Part shown: one piece after another, positions 63,601 through 64,000 of the stretch
How the letters are laid out: every line of letters begins with the position of its first letter
How positions within the stretch are numbered: position 1 is the first letter of the stretch
NCBI GenBank assembly: GCA_008694505.1
Contig: VZDJ01000052.1
Location: 3,055,245-3,119,244, forward strand
DNA length: 64,000 bases
Origin: Cyanoderma ruficeps
Lineage: Eukaryota > Chordata > Aves > Passeriformes > Timaliidae
Direction: 5' to 3'
The notes under the pieces: generated by a model
What the model saw: only the letters and a program-made list of their open reading frames with translations
Databases searched by the model: none
What the model was told of the DNA's origin: nothing
Translations under genes and position numbers: made by a program

Positions 63601-64000
63601 ATTAGAGGCTTTCCTCTGTTCATCACTGGTGTATCAGCATGGAGGCTCTTCTATTGTCACATATAATCCAGAATCAGTTTTTTCATCATTAATGCTCCTC
63701 TTCTCTGTGTTAATTTGCACTGTGAAACTGATGGTGTGTTGGTGGGAGAGCAGTTGTCGTGTCCTCTGCCCAGTAAGTGTGTTCAGCAGTTTTGGCTTGG
63801 CTGTGCTTTCCCTGTCCTTTCTTTTCCTGGCAGCTCACACGAGCTGGCAGGAGTGACACAGGACAGCAGGTGACACAGAGCAGGAGATGATGCCATTGAA
63901 GCCACTACCTGTTGTACTTGTGGCTGCAGCAGAAGCTGCTGGAGTCAATATTATAAACCCAAACCCCAAGCTCTTTGACAGTTTACTGCTTATCTTTTCT
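60678..64000 (+). other. Putative intron 1, to the window end, no exon recognised
   Basis: AT-rich. Contains an 11-base A run at 62160-62170 and a GT microsatellite (listed separately). 63.7-63.9 kb is slightly GC-richer. Frames up to 94 codons occur on both strands but none has a domain or splice pair. The next exon of the gene presumably lies beyond 64 kb. Confidence 0.5.
62314..62331. repeat. (GT)9 microsatellite
   Basis: Nine uninterrupted GT units. It is short but long enough to be length-variable between individuals. It has no visible role in the surrounding sequence. Confidence 0.95.

Noticed and set aside
1..64000. tRNA, snRNA, microRNA, mitochondrial insert, endogenous retrovirus, CRISPR or bacterial-type operon
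   Set aside because: I looked for tRNA B-box strings, a handful of well-known microRNA sequences, LTR ends and short regular repeats with unique spacers and found none that held up. A GGTTTGAATC-like string near 15797 lacks the rest of a tRNA. A computed scan (tRNAscan-SE, Infernal, RepeatMasker) would be more sensitive.

Overview
The window looks like a piece of bird nuclear genome. Two diverged fragments of CR1 LINE, the dominant avian retrotransposon, are recognisable (about 46.16-46.45 kb on the minus strand, 60.29-60.66 kb on the plus strand). Other interspersed repeats are scarce, CpG is depleted outside two short blocks, and the assembly carries short N gaps in low-complexity sequence. 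A non-avian sauropsid such as a crocodilian or turtle cannot be excluded. Nothing bacterial, plasmid-like or viral was seen.

The only strong gene signal is a dense CpG island at about 36.30-36.96 kb (about 85 CpGs in 660 bp by hand count). It contains GC boxes, a CACGTG E-box, a 49-nt pure purine tract and, at 36798/36799, a consensus splice donor (GAG|GTAAGG) on the plus strand. The simplest reading is a TATA-less promoter with an untranslated first exon. The following 27 kb would then be the start of a long first intron of a plus-strand gene whose coding exons lie beyond the window. No coding exon could be recognised, so the gene cannot be named.

Layout: 1-36 kb is CpG-poor sequence without a recognisable exon, CR1 or other repeat, and reads as intergenic or gene-desert DNA. 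Several AT-rich, homeodomain-motif-bearing stretches (about 12.4, 15.1-15.6, 22.4, 26.5 and 32.0 kb) have the texture of conserved noncoding elements, which cannot be confirmed from one sequence. 36.3-36.8 kb is the promoter and probable noncoding exon 1. 36.95-37.30 kb is a degenerate TG/CA-rich minisatellite just inside the intron. 37.3-64 kb is putative intron 1, holding the two CR1 fragments, three N tracts and many poly-T runs. It also has a smaller GC-rich block at 43.44-43.86 kb followed by a good donor at 44041/44042 (possible alternative first exon), and a CpG-containing full CRE (TGACGTCA) at 57373.

Every long open reading frame I checked is best explained as chance: they have no recognisable domain, no convincing splice-site pair, or lie in GC-rich or tandem-repeat sequence that lacks stops. 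No previously undescribed system is visible. The items worth following up are regulatory or structural.
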